Assembly (NCBI GenBank): GCA_039978895.1
Contig: JBDWAL010000010.1
Location: 62,001 to 126,000 of the forward strand
Reading direction: 5' to 3'
Source: Aliishimia sp039978895
GTDB taxonomy: Bacteria > Pseudomonadota > Alphaproteobacteria > Rhodobacterales > Rhodobacteraceae
Length of the DNA: 64,000 bases
Positions within the stretch are counted from its first letter, which is position 1, and every line of letters starts with the position of its first letter. Under the pieces are notes generated by a model. The model was given only the letters and a program-made list of their open reading frames with translations. It did not search any database and was not told the DNA's origin. The translations under genes and the position numbers were made by a program. Positions 8,521-16,735 of this stretch are shown here, in pieces.

Positions 8521-8865
8521 CTAGACAGGCCGATGACATGCTGAGGCATTGTTCACCAAACCATCTGGGCCAAATCGCAGTGTTTCCGCCGCAAGAACAC
8601 CTTTGTGATTTATGTAGGTAATCACCATCATTCCATGCCCGTGAAACACGTCTTTTACGCGAAATCGCAGATCCGGCTGCGTCTCCAAAGCGCGCGCCCA
8701 ATAGGTTCGCAATGCGCCTTTGCCGCGGATTTCTCCACTGCCAACAAGGCGCATTGCTTTTTGTGACTGGAATACGATGTCTTCGCTGTAATGCGTCAAG
8801 ATGCGGGTCAGGTCGTGACTGTTCCACGCATCCTGCCAGTCTTTCGCGAAGGCCTCGTAGTCCAT
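8521..8865 (-). CDS. SnoaL/NTF2-like fold protein
   Basis: This small cytoplasmic protein of 114 residues begins with Y-E-A-F-A-K-D-W-Q-D-A-W-N-S-H-D, the amphipathic helix typical of SnoaL-like and NTF2-like cone folds. It continues with I-L-T-H-Y-S-E-D-I-V-F and I-R-G-K-G-A-L-R-T-Y-W, also typical of the fold. Members include isomerases, dehydratases and many proteins of unknown role, so no reaction is assigned. It starts 7 bases after the end of ilvE on the same strand and is probably cotranscribed with it. Confidence 0.7.
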   Translation of the reverse strand: MDYEAFAKDWQDAWNSHDLTRILTHYSEDIVFQSQKAMRLVGSGEIRGKGALRTYWARALETQPDLRFRVKDVFHGHGMMVITYINHKGVLAAETLRFGPDGLVNNASACHRPV

Positions 8866-8872
8866 TTATCGC

Positions 8873-9742
8873 TTAGAGCCGAACCAATTTCTCGTAATCG
8901 GTCGCAATGCCGCGGGTCAGTTCACCAACTTCAAATTTGAAATCAGCGATTTGGCCAACAGGCGTGACTTCTGCGGCTGTTCCGGTCAGCCAACATTGCT
9001 GGAAGCCTTCCATTTCCGCAGGTTCGATCCGACGCTCGTGAACCTTGATGCCTTTTTCTTTCAGCATGCCAATGACCGTTTGACGTGTCAGGCCGTTGAG
9101 GAAGCAATCTGCCTCGGGCGTATGGACCTCACCATCTTGCACAAAGAAGATATTCGCCCCGGTCGCTTCAGCAACATAACCGCGGTAATCCATGAACAAC
9201 GCGTCTGAGCACCCTTTTGCTTCGGCGGCGTGTTTGGATGTCGTGCAGATCATATAAAGACCTGCAGCCTTGGCGTGAACGGGAATCGTTTCTGGCGATG
9301 GGCGTTTCCACTTGGAGATATCAAGCTTGGCGCCTTTCATCTTCGCGTCACCGTAATAAGCACCCCATTCCCAGCAAGCGATGGCCAAATGGACAGGGTT
9401 CAGCGCAGACGCGACACCCATATCTTCGCCAGCACCCCGCCAAGCAACTGCGCGCACATAGGCCTCGGTTAAGCCGTTGGCGGCCAAAATTTCCTGCTTG
9501 GCGGCTTCGATTTCGTCCACTGTATACGGGATTTGAAAATCGAGCTGTCCAGCCGAAAAATGCAGTCGTTCGGAATGTTTGCGCGATAGGAAAATCTTGC
9601 CGTTGTAACACCGTTCGCCTTCAAAGACTGAGGAAGCATAGTGCATTGCGTGGGTCAGCACATGGACGTTGGCGGCGCGCCAATCGACCATTTTTCCGTC
9701 CATCCAGATCAATCCGTCACGATCATCATATGCACCCGACAT
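8873..9742 (-). CDS. ilvE: Branched-chain amino acid aminotransferase
   Basis: This 289-residue fold-type IV PLP enzyme transfers amino groups between glutamate and the keto acids of Leu, Ile and Val. K158 in V-H-A-K-A-A-G-L-Y is the expected PLP lysine. A-Y-V-R-A-V-A-W-R-G and E-A-T-G-A-N-I-F-F-V are family segments. The size is usual. The start codon has AAGGAG ahead of it. It is divergent from petP, and the 159-base gap carries the petP promoter and a palindromic operator that could also affect ilvE. Confidence 0.92.
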   Translation of the reverse strand: MSGAYDDRDGLIWMDGKMVDWRAANVHVLTHAMHYASSVFEGERCYNGKIFLSRKHSERLHFSAGQLDFQIPYTVDEIEAAKQEILAANGLTEAYVRAVAWRGAGEDMGVASALNPVHLAIACWEWGAYYGDAKMKGAKLDISKWKRPSPETIPVHAKAAGLYMICTTSKHAAEAKGCSDALFMDYRGYVAEATGANIFFVQDGEVHTPEADCFLNGLTRQTVIGMLKEKGIKVHERRIEPAEMEGFQQCWLTGTAAEVTPVGQIADFKFEVGELTRGIATDYEKLVRL

Positions 9743-9839
9743 TGCGTTCTCCTTTGCCTATGCTTTCCAGAAATTGCGCCCTTAGGTCCGTTGTGGACAT
9801 AATCTTGCGCAAAACCTGCGATTCGATACTGGTTGAGAC

Positions 9840-9868
9840 TTGGAATGTCAACAACACTGACATATACT
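9840..9868 (+). promoter_or_regulatory. petP promoter with a palindromic operator over the spacer
   Basis: TTGGAA (9840-9845), a 17-base spacer and TATACT (9863-9868) make a strong sigma-70-type promoter. The spacer is almost entirely filled by the perfect palindrome ATGTCA-N7-TGACAT (9845-9863), of a size typical for MarR-family dimers. The predicted transcript start near 9875 lies before the ATG at 9902. Binding by PetP itself (autoregulation) is an inference from position and symmetry. Confidence 0.6.
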
Positions 9869-9901
9869 GTTTGAAACGAAGTGATGGGACACGTGTATAA
9901 G

Positions 9902-10414
9902 ATGTCTGATGGGCTGCGCACAGGCGCCATGCGAGGCGATAGCTTACTGTTTCTGACAGACGAGCAATTGAGACAGGGTATCGAAGCGATGTTCTTCGCA
10001 TATCGCGGCTTCACCGCGGACCCAGATCGCATCCTTTCGGACATGGCTTACGGGCGCGCGCACCACAGGGCTTTGCATTTCATCAGCCGAGCACCCGGGA
10101 CAACTGTCAATAATCTCCTCAATATTTTGGGCGTCACGAAACAATCTTTGAACAGAGTGTTGCGGACATTGATTTCTGATGGTCTGGTTGAAAGCCGTGT
10201 CGGGCGCGCAGACAAACGCGAACGGCATTTGTTCTTAACAGATGACGGACGTCAACTTGAACAGACCTTGTCAGATGCACAGCGCGCCCGTATGCGCGCA
10301 GCATACAGAGACGCTGGACCAGAAGCCGTCAGCGGTTTTCGAACTGTACTTGAGGCCATGATGGATCCAGAAATGCGAAGAGCCTACACCCGACTAAAGG
10401 AAAGCGGCCAATGA
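9902..10414 (+). CDS. petP: MarR-family transcriptional regulator PetP
   Basis: The winged-helix regulator has 170 residues from the ATG at 9902. GTG 9881 and ATG 9884 are in frame but sit almost at the predicted transcript start. The recognition helix region reads N-N-L-L-N-I-L-G-V-T-K-Q-S-L-N-R-V, and the wing follows at R-A-D-K-R-E-R-H-L-F-L-T. In Rhodobacter, PetP and PetR are encoded together upstream of the cytochrome bc1 genes; the same pair is found here without petABC next to it. The stop overlaps the petR start as ATGA, so the two are translationally coupled. Confidence 0.82.
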   Translation: MSDGLRTGAMRGDSLLFLTDEQLRQGIEAMFFAYRGFTADPDRILSDMAYGRAHHRALHFISRAPGTTVNNLLNILGVTKQSLNRVLRTLISDGLVESRVGRADKRERHLFLTDDGRQLEQTLSDAQRARMRAAYRDAGPEAVSGFRTVLEAMMDPEMRRAYTRLKESGQ

Positions 10415-11112
10415 GTGACATGGACCCGCATCTGCTGATCGTAGATGATGACGAACGCATCCGCACTTTGCTGCAAAAATTCTTGATGCGGAACGGCTTT
10501 TTGGTGACAGCAGCTCGCGATGCGGCCCACGCGCGGCGCATTTTGTCCGGTTTGGACTTCGACATGATCGTGTGCGACGTCATGATGCCCGGCGAAGACG
10601 GGATCAGCCTGACCAAACATCTGCGCGAAAAAAGTGAGACGCCGATCTTGTTGCTGACAGCCAAAAGTGACACCGACGACAGGATTACAGGTCTAGAAGC
10701 AGGTGCAGATGATTACCTTTCCAAACCCTTTGAACCCAAAGAGCTTTTGCTTCGCATCAATGCCATTTTGCGCCGCGTCCCAGAGGAACCCGTTGAACTC
10801 ATAAAACCAAAGGTTTTGGCTCTTGGACCGGTCCGCTACGACATGGAACGTGGCGAGATGTGGCAAGGCGAAGAACTTGTGCGCCTCACCGCAACCGAAA
10901 GCCAATTGATGCGGATATTCTCAGCGCAAGTTGGGGAGGCACTGAGTCGCACGCAATTGGTCGAACAACTCGGGCGTGATCGCGGACAGGCGCAAGAGCG
11001 GGCCGTAGATGTACAAATCACCCGACTGCGGCGCAAAATTGAAGCAAATCCGAAGCAGCCCCGGTATCTTCAAACCGTACGTGGTGCGGGCTACATGTTG
11101 ACGACAGAGTAA
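10411..11112 (+). CDS. petR: OmpR-family response regulator PetR
   Basis: The 233-residue two-domain regulator has a receiver at about 8-120 and an OmpR-type winged helix at about 135-230. Acidic residues D12-D14 and phosphoacceptor D56 (I-V-C-D-V-M-M-P) are present, as is the conserved Lys in Y-L-S-K-P-F. The C-terminal Q-I-T-R-L-R-R-K-I-E recognition helix and R-G-A-G-Y-M are typical. No histidine kinase gene is adjacent; the partner gene petP overlaps it by 4 bases. The next gene starts 4 bases after the stop. Confidence 0.88.
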   Translation: MSDMDPHLLIVDDDERIRTLLQKFLMRNGFLVTAARDAAHARRILSGLDFDMIVCDVMMPGEDGISLTKHLREKSETPILLLTAKSDTDDRITGLEAGADDYLSKPFEPKELLLRINAILRRVPEEPVELIKPKVLALGPVRYDMERGEMWQGEELVRLTATESQLMRIFSAQVGEALSRTQLVEQLGRDRGQAQERAVDVQITRLRRKIEANPKQPRYLQTVRGAGYMLTTE

Positions 11113-11116
11113 AGCA

Positions 11117-12040
11117 ATGACCACTGCACTTTTGACCCATTCTGATTGCTTACAACACGTGAACCCACCCGGTGCGCCGGAACAAGTCGCACGATTGAAA
11201 TACGTATTAAACGCGCTCGAAGACCTCGATCTGCTGCGCCTTGATGCGCCAAAAGCCACCCAAGACCAGATCAGTTTGGTGCATGACGCAGATTATGTAG
11301 CGTCCATACCGGGACGCATGCCAAAAGACGAAATCATCCATTTAGACCCAGATACCTACGTGTCTGCCACATCCTTGAACGCAATCTTGCGAGCCAGCGG
11401 CGGCGCGGTCCATGCTGTTAACACCATTCTAGACGGACATGCCAAGAACGCATTTGTTGCCACGCGTCCACCCGGGCATCACGCTGAGCAAGCGACGCCT
11501 ATGGGTTTTTGCATTTTCGGCAATGTTGCGATTGCGGCCAAACATGCGATGGACGTACGCGGATTGAACCGGGTCGCTGTGTTGGATTTCGACGTACATC
11601 ACGGCAACGGAACACAAGCTTTGTTGGAGGGTGACGCGCGTGTTTTGTTTGCCTCATCCCATCAAATGCCGCTTTGGCCCGGAAGCGGGCATGCCTCGGA
11701 AACAGGGCCACATAACACGGTGATGAACTTACCGCTTTCGACCGGATCTGGACGCAATGAATGGCGCGCTGCTTGGGACAGTGTCCTGACACGCGTGCGC
11801 GCGCACGAACCAGATATGATCTTCATTAGCGCGGGCTTTGACGCGCATCAGGATGACCCGCTCGCTGGGTTAAACTGGACTGTGGCTGATTTTGCAGAAA
11901 TTACGCAGAATATTTGCACTCTTGCACAAGAGCTGTGCGAAGGGCGGGTGGTTTCGGTACTCGAAGGCGGTTATGATCTTGATGCGCTCGCGGCCTCCGC
12001 CCGGGCCCATGTGGAAGAATTGGTAAAGGCCGCGACATGA
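11117..12040 (+). CDS. Histone deacetylase-family protein (acetylpolyamine/acetyl-lysine hydrolase type)
   Basis: The 307-residue zinc hydrolase of the arginase/deacetylase fold carries R-P-P-G-H-H-A (catalytic His pair), D-F-D-V-H-H-G-N-G-T (Zn ligands Asp and His) and S-A-G-F-D-A-H (third ligand), all intact. Bacterial members remove acetyl groups from polyamines or protein lysines; AcuC is one relative. It starts 4 bases after petR and overlaps xseB by 4 bases (ATGA), inside the petP-to-dxs run. The substrate is not known. Confidence 0.88.
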   Translation: MTTALLTHSDCLQHVNPPGAPEQVARLKYVLNALEDLDLLRLDAPKATQDQISLVHDADYVASIPGRMPKDEIIHLDPDTYVSATSLNAILRASGGAVHAVNTILDGHAKNAFVATRPPGHHAEQATPMGFCIFGNVAIAAKHAMDVRGLNRVAVLDFDVHHGNGTQALLEGDARVLFASSHQMPLWPGSGHASETGPHNTVMNLPLSTGSGRNEWRAAWDSVLTRVRAHEPDMIFISAGFDAHQDDPLAGLNWTVADFAEITQNICTLAQELCEGRVVSVLEGGYDLDALAASARAHVEELVKAAT

Positions 12041-12279
12041 CAGACACGCCCGTAGACGAAATGAACTTTGAACAAGCTATGGCCGAGCTAGAGCAAGTCC
12101 TGTCACAACTTGAACGCGGCGATGTGGCTCTTGACGAGTCCATCAAGCTCTATGAGCGTGGCGCAGAGCTGAAAAAGCGGTGCGAAACCAAGCTGAAAGA
12201 AGCCGAAGAAAAAGTCGCGGCGATCACCTTGGATGGGGACGGCACCCCAACAGGATTGAAGCCAGTCGAAGGCCTGTAG
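12037..12279 (+). CDS. xseB: Exodeoxyribonuclease VII small subunit
   Basis: The protein has 80 residues and is a helical partner of XseA, whose gene is elsewhere. The family core is N-F-E-Q-A-M-A-E-L-E-Q-V-L-S-Q-L-E-R-G followed by L-D-E-S-I-K-L-Y-E-R-G-A-E-L and C-E-T-K-L-K-E-A-E. The complex degrades single-stranded DNA. The start codon overlaps the stop of the deacetylase-family gene, and ispA follows after 3 bases. An xseB-ispA-dxs order is common in proteobacteria. Confidence 0.93.
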   Translation: MTDTPVDEMNFEQAMAELEQVLSQLERGDVALDESIKLYERGAELKKRCETKLKEAEEKVAAITLDGDGTPTGLKPVEGL

Positions 12280-12282
12280 CCC

Positions 12283-13149
12283 TTGTTTAAAGACGAACTG
12301 AACGCCTGCGCCGCTCAAATCCAAGCGCGGCTCGATGAAGTGTTGGGGGCACTACAGCCCCTGCCCGTCGTTCAAGCGATGATGCATGCCACCAATGGCG
12401 GTAAGCGCTTGCGTGGTTTTTTGGTGCTGCAAAGCGCAAAATTATATGAAATTGCGCCAAACACCGCAATTTTTCCAGCCGTCGGCATCGAAGCCCTGCA
12501 TGCCTATTCCCTAGTGCACGACGATCTACCCTGCATGGACGACGACGCCCTGCGACGTGGCCAACCCACGGTACATGTCAAATGGGACGAGGCCACGGCC
12601 GTACTCGCGGGGGATGCGTTGCAAACACTCGCCTTTGAAATGGTCACACGCCCTGAAGTCGGTTCAGGGGCTGTACGCGCGGATCTGGCAATGTCGCTTG
12701 CCAAGGCAAGTGGGGCCGAGGGTATGGTTCTGGGTCAAGCGATGGATATCGCGGCTGAAACAGCAAGCACGCCGCTGACGCTTCCCGAGATACAAGCTTT
12801 GCAACGGGGCAAGACAGGCGCTTTGATCGAATGGTCTGCAACCGCTGGCGCGCGCATGGCACAAGCCGATATCGCGCCCCTGCAAGGCTATGCCCGTGAC
12901 CTTGGGCTGGCCTTTCAAATCGCGGATGACGTGCTTGATGTTACTGGTGATGCAGCCACCGTCGGCAAGGCCGTTGGCAAAGATCAGGACGCAGGCAAGG
13001 CAACATTCGTGTCGCTTCTCGGCCTAGATGAGGCCAAACGCCGCGCAAATGATCTGATGCATTCCGCCTGTGCGCACTTAGATCAGTATGGAAATGCTGC
13101 GGATACATTGCGAGAGACTGCGCGTTTCGTTGTCTCACGCGACAATTAG
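12283..13149 (+). CDS. ispA: Polyprenyl (farnesyl/geranyl) diphosphate synthase
   Basis: The 288-residue trans-isoprenyl diphosphate synthase condenses isopentenyl diphosphate with an allylic primer, most likely giving farnesyl diphosphate. The first Asp-rich motif is D-D-L-P-C-M-D-D-D, the second is D-D-V-L-D-V, and G-G-K-R-L-R binds the substrate diphosphate. The start is TTG at 12283; no upstream ATG fits and the first internal ATG lies inside conserved sequence. It sits 3 bases after xseB and 10 bases before dxs. Confidence 0.92.
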   Translation: MFKDELNACAAQIQARLDEVLGALQPLPVVQAMMHATNGGKRLRGFLVLQSAKLYEIAPNTAIFPAVGIEALHAYSLVHDDLPCMDDDALRRGQPTVHVKWDEATAVLAGDALQTLAFEMVTRPEVGSGAVRADLAMSLAKASGAEGMVLGQAMDIAAETASTPLTLPEIQALQRGKTGALIEWSATAGARMAQADIAPLQGYARDLGLAFQIADDVLDVTGDAATVGKAVGKDQDAGKATFVSLLGLDEAKRRANDLMHSACAHLDQYGNAADTLRETARFVVSRDN

Positions 13150-13159
13150 GAGTCGCCTC

Positions 13160-15088
13160 ATGGCAAACCGCCCTCAGACACCCGTGCTAGATCGCATCAC
13201 CCGACCCGCCGATATGAAGTCGTTATCCGACAACGAACTGATACAATTGTCACATGATTTGCGCGCTGAGACGATCTCGGCGGTCTCTGAAACAGGTGGT
13301 CATTTGGGCGCTGGTTTGGGCGTTGTTGAACTTACCGTGGCTTTACATGCAGTGTTCGACACCCCCCGCGACAAACTGGTTTGGGACGTCGGTCACCAAT
13401 GTTATCCGCATAAAATCCTGACAGGACGGCGTGATCGAATTCGAACTTTGCGCCAAAAGGACGGCCTAAGCGGTTTCACCAAACGATCTGAATCCCCGTA
13501 TGATCCATTTGGCGCTGCGCATAGCTCAACGTCGATCAGCGCAGCATTAGGTTTCTCTGTCGCGCGTGATCTGGGCGGTACAGCGCCGGAAGGTCTCGGT
13601 GATGGAATTGCGGTTATCGGTGATGGCTCCATGAGCGCCGGAATGGCCTATGAGGCGATGAACAACGCGGGCCATTTGGGCAAACGCCTGTTTGTGATCC
13701 TGAACGACAACGAAATGTCGATCGCCCCGCCTGTTGGCGCGATGTCGTCTTATCTCAGCCGTCTTTACGCTGAAGAACCCTTCCAAAATCTCAAGGACGC
13801 GGCCAAAGGTGCTGTCAGTCTGCTTCCGCCCCCATTCCGCGAAGGCGCGCGGCGCGCCAAGGATATGTTAAAAGGCATGGCTGTCGGCGGAACGCTGTTT
13901 GAGCAGCTTGGGTTTTCCTATTTGGGGCCGATTGACGGTCATGATTTGAACCAACTCTTGCCTGTCCTGCGTACTGTGAAAGCCCGGGCAACCGGTCCAG
14001 TGCTGATCCATGTGATCACTAAAAAGGGCAAAGGGTATGCCCCAGCCGAACAAGCCCGCGACAAAGGTCACGGTGTTTCAAAATTCGACGTTTTGACGGG
14101 CGAGCAAAAGAAAGCCCCATCAAACGCACCGTCCTACACAAACGTCTTCGCCAAAGGACTGTTGGCTGAAGCATTGGCAGACGACAAAATCTGCGCTGTG
14201 ACCGCCGCGATGCCTGATGGCACAGGCTTGGGACTTTTTGCAGAACGCTATCCATCCCGCTGTTTTGACGTCGGGATCGCCGAACAACACGGCGTGACCT
14301 TTAGTGCGGCTTTGGCGGCAGGTGGGATGAAGCCCTTCTGCGCGATGTATTCCACTTTCCTGCAACGCGGATATGACCAAGTCGTACATGACGTGGCAAT
14401 CCAGCGATTGCCCGTGCGGTTTGCAATCGACCGCGCCGGACTTGTCGGGGCAGATGGCGCAACTCACGCTGGCGCCTTTGACGTCGCGTATCTTGCGAAC
14501 TTGCCCGGTTTCGTGGTGATGGCTGCGGCAGATGAAGCAGACCTGATGCATATGGTTGCAACTGCGGCCGCACATGATGATGGCCCCATCGCCTTCCGAT
14601 ACCCTCGCGGTGAAGGTGTTGGCGTTGATCTACCCGAAAAGGGCATTCCCTTGGAAATCGGTAAAGGCCGTATGATCCAAGAAGGCGGGCGCGTTGCTTT
14701 GTTGTCGTTTGGCACCCGACTATCAGAAGTTCAAAAAGCCACTGAGGCACTTTCTGCCAAGGGGATCACCCCGACAATTGCGGATGCCCGTTTTGCCAAA
14801 CCGTTGGATCGCGACATGATCCTGCAACTGGCAGCAGACCATGAGGCATTGATTACCATTGAGGAAGGCTCCGTTGGTGGGTTTGGCAGCCATGTGGCGC
14901 AACTTTTGGCAGAAGAAGGCGTATTTGATAACGGCCTGAAATTTCGCTCAATGGTGTTCCCGGATACCTTCATCGATCACGCATCACCTGCGGACATGTA
15001 TGCGGCCGCTGGCATGAACGCCGAGCAGATTGAAGCCAAGGTTTTGGATGTTTTGGGCGTGGCTGCGATTGGACAAGCGCGCGCTTAG
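13160..15088 (+). CDS. dxs: 1-Deoxy-D-xylulose-5-phosphate synthase
   Basis: The 642-residue thiamine-diphosphate enzyme joins pyruvate and glyceraldehyde 3-phosphate, the first step of the MEP pathway. Domain I carries W-D-V-G-H-Q-C-Y-P-H-K and the thiamine motif from G-D-G-S-M-S to N-D-N-E-M-S. Domain II has D-V-G-I-A-E-Q-H with the catalytic Glu. Domain III is the transketolase C-terminal fold. The ATG at 13160 has AGGAG upstream; the frame is open further but reads into ispA. It closes the isoprenoid part of the operon. Confidence 0.95.
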   Translation: MANRPQTPVLDRITRPADMKSLSDNELIQLSHDLRAETISAVSETGGHLGAGLGVVELTVALHAVFDTPRDKLVWDVGHQCYPHKILTGRRDRIRTLRQKDGLSGFTKRSESPYDPFGAAHSSTSISAALGFSVARDLGGTAPEGLGDGIAVIGDGSMSAGMAYEAMNNAGHLGKRLFVILNDNEMSIAPPVGAMSSYLSRLYAEEPFQNLKDAAKGAVSLLPPPFREGARRAKDMLKGMAVGGTLFEQLGFSYLGPIDGHDLNQLLPVLRTVKARATGPVLIHVITKKGKGYAPAEQARDKGHGVSKFDVLTGEQKKAPSNAPSYTNVFAKGLLAEALADDKICAVTAAMPDGTGLGLFAERYPSRCFDVGIAEQHGVTFSAALAAGGMKPFCAMYSTFLQRGYDQVVHDVAIQRLPVRFAIDRAGLVGADGATHAGAFDVAYLANLPGFVVMAAADEADLMHMVATAAAHDDGPIAFRYPRGEGVGVDLPEKGIPLEIGKGRMIQEGGRVALLSFGTRLSEVQKATEALSAKGITPTIADARFAKPLDRDMILQLAADHEALITIEEGSVGGFGSHVAQLLAEEGVFDNGLKFRSMVFPDTFIDHASPADMYAAAGMNAEQIEAKVLDVLGVAAIGQARA

Positions 15089-15154
15089 ACTAAGGTTTTC
15101 CTTTACGTAGACCCCGTTTTTGAGGCAGAGTCTCGGTAAAAGGGAATATGGGCT

Positions 15155-15820
15155 GTGGACATACACGCAAAACCTGTTCTGACTTATCGGTGGATTACGT
15201 TTCTGCTGGCCGGGGGATATTGCTTGTATCAGGTGATGTCCGCCGATTACGGGCATCCGGGCGGCCCCTTCCGATTTCTCACAATTTGGGCTTTGTTTTT
15301 ATCGTTTTTCGCGGCCTCAAGGATGTTGGCCCTTAGTGAGCATCGCATCACGCGACACCATCATCGCACCGCAATGTGTGCGGCTGTTTTGAATGTGATG
15401 GTCGTCTTTTTGTATTGGCGATTGTTCTTCACTGATCCCGCATTGGTGAACTCAGGAGGCCATATCCCTTGGCATCAGCAATATTATTTGCACCTGTTAG
15501 GCCCAGCCCTTCAAATCGTTGATGCGCTCTTTATTGGCCGCGTGTTTCGCAAACCATTGCGGGCAGCCCCGGCCTTGATTGGCTTGATCTTTACATACGC
15601 CGTGTGGGCCGAAATATTTGTGAGAACGCAAAATGACAGTCCGGTCGGAACCGTGACATCTGGTCTGCCTTATCCATTCTTAAACTCAATGCCGTGGGGT
15701 GAACGTGTGGTGTTTTATGGGACGAATATGGCAATTGCGTTATGCGTTCTGGTCGGTTTAGCACTTCTCAGCGGATGGGTAATGCGTTCATCGTCATACC
15801 AAGAAGAAGTGCACAATTAG
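15155..15820 (+). CDS. AIG1/ADTRP (FAR-17a)-like integral membrane protein
   Basis: The 221-residue protein has about six membrane segments. Its layout resembles the animal AIG1/ADTRP family, threonine hydrolases of fatty-acid esters of hydroxy fatty acids. Points of likeness are W-I-T15-F-L near the N-terminus (catalytic Thr position), Y-W-R-L-F-F, H-I-P-W followed by H113 (catalytic His position), and Y-P-F-L-N-x(5)-G-E-R-V-V-F-Y-G near the C-terminus. The comparison is from memory. The start is GTG 15155 or ATG 15148 in another frame; GTG fits the frame. It follows dxs by 66 bases. Its 3' end overlaps the convergent gene by 4 bases. Confidence 0.65.
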   Translation: MDIHAKPVLTYRWITFLLAGGYCLYQVMSADYGHPGGPFRFLTIWALFLSFFAASRMLALSEHRITRHHHRTAMCAAVLNVMVVFLYWRLFFTDPALVNSGGHIPWHQQYYLHLLGPALQIVDALFIGRVFRKPLRAAPALIGLIFTYAVWAEIFVRTQNDSPVGTVTSGLPYPFLNSMPWGERVVFYGTNMAIALCVLVGLALLSGWVMRSSSYQEEVHN

Positions 15821-16662
15821 CAATCCATGAGTGCCCTTAAGCCGGTGCGGTAATCTGGGTAGAGCAACTCGACACCCAGTTCGTCCTTGATCCGATCATT
15901 TCTGACACGCTTGCTTTCCGCATAAAAACTGCGGGCCATGGGGGTCATCTCTGCGTCCTCGTAAGCAATCGCTTCGGGCACGGGCACGCCCAACAATTCA
16001 GCGGCAAAAGCAATCACATCTTGCGGGGGCGCGGCGTCGTTATCGCACAAGTTATATGTCCTGACTGGTGCAGGCCGTCGAATTGAGGCTTCAAGCACCT
16101 GCGCAATGTCATCCACATGAATCCGCGAGAAAACTTGCCCGTCCTTGATGATCCGTCGTGCTGTTCCAGCCCGTACTTTGGCAAACGGGCCGCGTCCGGG
16201 ACCATAAATTCCTGCAAGTCGAAAAATATGCAACGGAAGGTCAGGGACATCTCGCCACGCCGCCTCGGCGTCTTTGCGCCATTGGCCGCGTCGCGTGGAT
16301 GGCGCGAGTGGTGTTTCCTCGTCGACCCAACCACCTTTGTGATCCCCATAAACGCCTGTCGTCGAAAGGTATCCGGCCCATTTAAGTTTGCCCGCGACAC
16401 GCGTGACATCATCTGCCCAACGGTTGAGCATTGGATCACCATCGACAGATGGGCCCGCTGAAATCAACAGATGCGTGGCAGCATCCAAAGCCGGTTTGAG
16501 ATCATCATCCGGCGTCAAAAGCGGCTCAATTCCGATGGATTTCAAATGGTCCGCTTTTTCGGTACTCCGTGTGGTGCCAATTATCCGCCACCCCAAAGGA
16601 AGCAGTTTGTGCGCCAACGCTTGCGCGGAATATCCATGACCGTAAGACAAAAGTGTATTCAT
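15817..16662 (-). CDS. NAD(P)-dependent epimerase/dehydratase-type (extended SDR) protein
   Basis: The protein has 281 residues from the ATG at 16662; the upstream open frame runs into the divergent promoter and is not used. The Rossmann start L-L-S-Y-G-H-G-Y-S-A-Q-A-L is a G-x-G-Y-x-A variant seen in YeeZ-like SDR proteins. T-G-V-Y-G-D follows at the place of the active-site strand, and F-R-L-A-G-I-Y-G-P-G-R is a typical extended-SDR segment. The substrate is unknown. It diverges from the methyltransferase gene across 73 bases. Confidence 0.78.
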   Translation of the reverse strand: MNTLLSYGHGYSAQALAHKLLPLGWRIIGTTRSTEKADHLKSIGIEPLLTPDDDLKPALDAATHLLISAGPSVDGDPMLNRWADDVTRVAGKLKWAGYLSTTGVYGDHKGGWVDEETPLAPSTRRGQWRKDAEAAWRDVPDLPLHIFRLAGIYGPGRGPFAKVRAGTARRIIKDGQVFSRIHVDDIAQVLEASIRRPAPVRTYNLCDNDAAPPQDVIAFAAELLGVPVPEAIAYEDAEMTPMARSFYAESKRVRNDRIKDELGVELLYPDYRTGLRALMDC

Positions 16663-16735
16663 GACGCCAACTTCGCAGGAGACGATACCCGCGACAAGCC
16701 CTTGCCCCGCCGCCCACGACATCGTTTTATACCTC

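Noticed and set aside
9217..9900. 227-codon plus-strand frame opposite ilvE
   Set aside because: Arg-rich shadow of a clearly identified aminotransferase gene.
15098..15146. Imperfect inverted repeat after dxs as terminator
   Set aside because: Pairing is broken and there is no T-run; the AIG1-like gene probably shares the dxs transcript.
15148..15336. Alternative plus-strand start ATG 15148 with a short frame before the AIG1-like gene
   Set aside because: This frame ends after 62 codons and has no membrane pattern; the GTG frame at 15155 gives the full protein.
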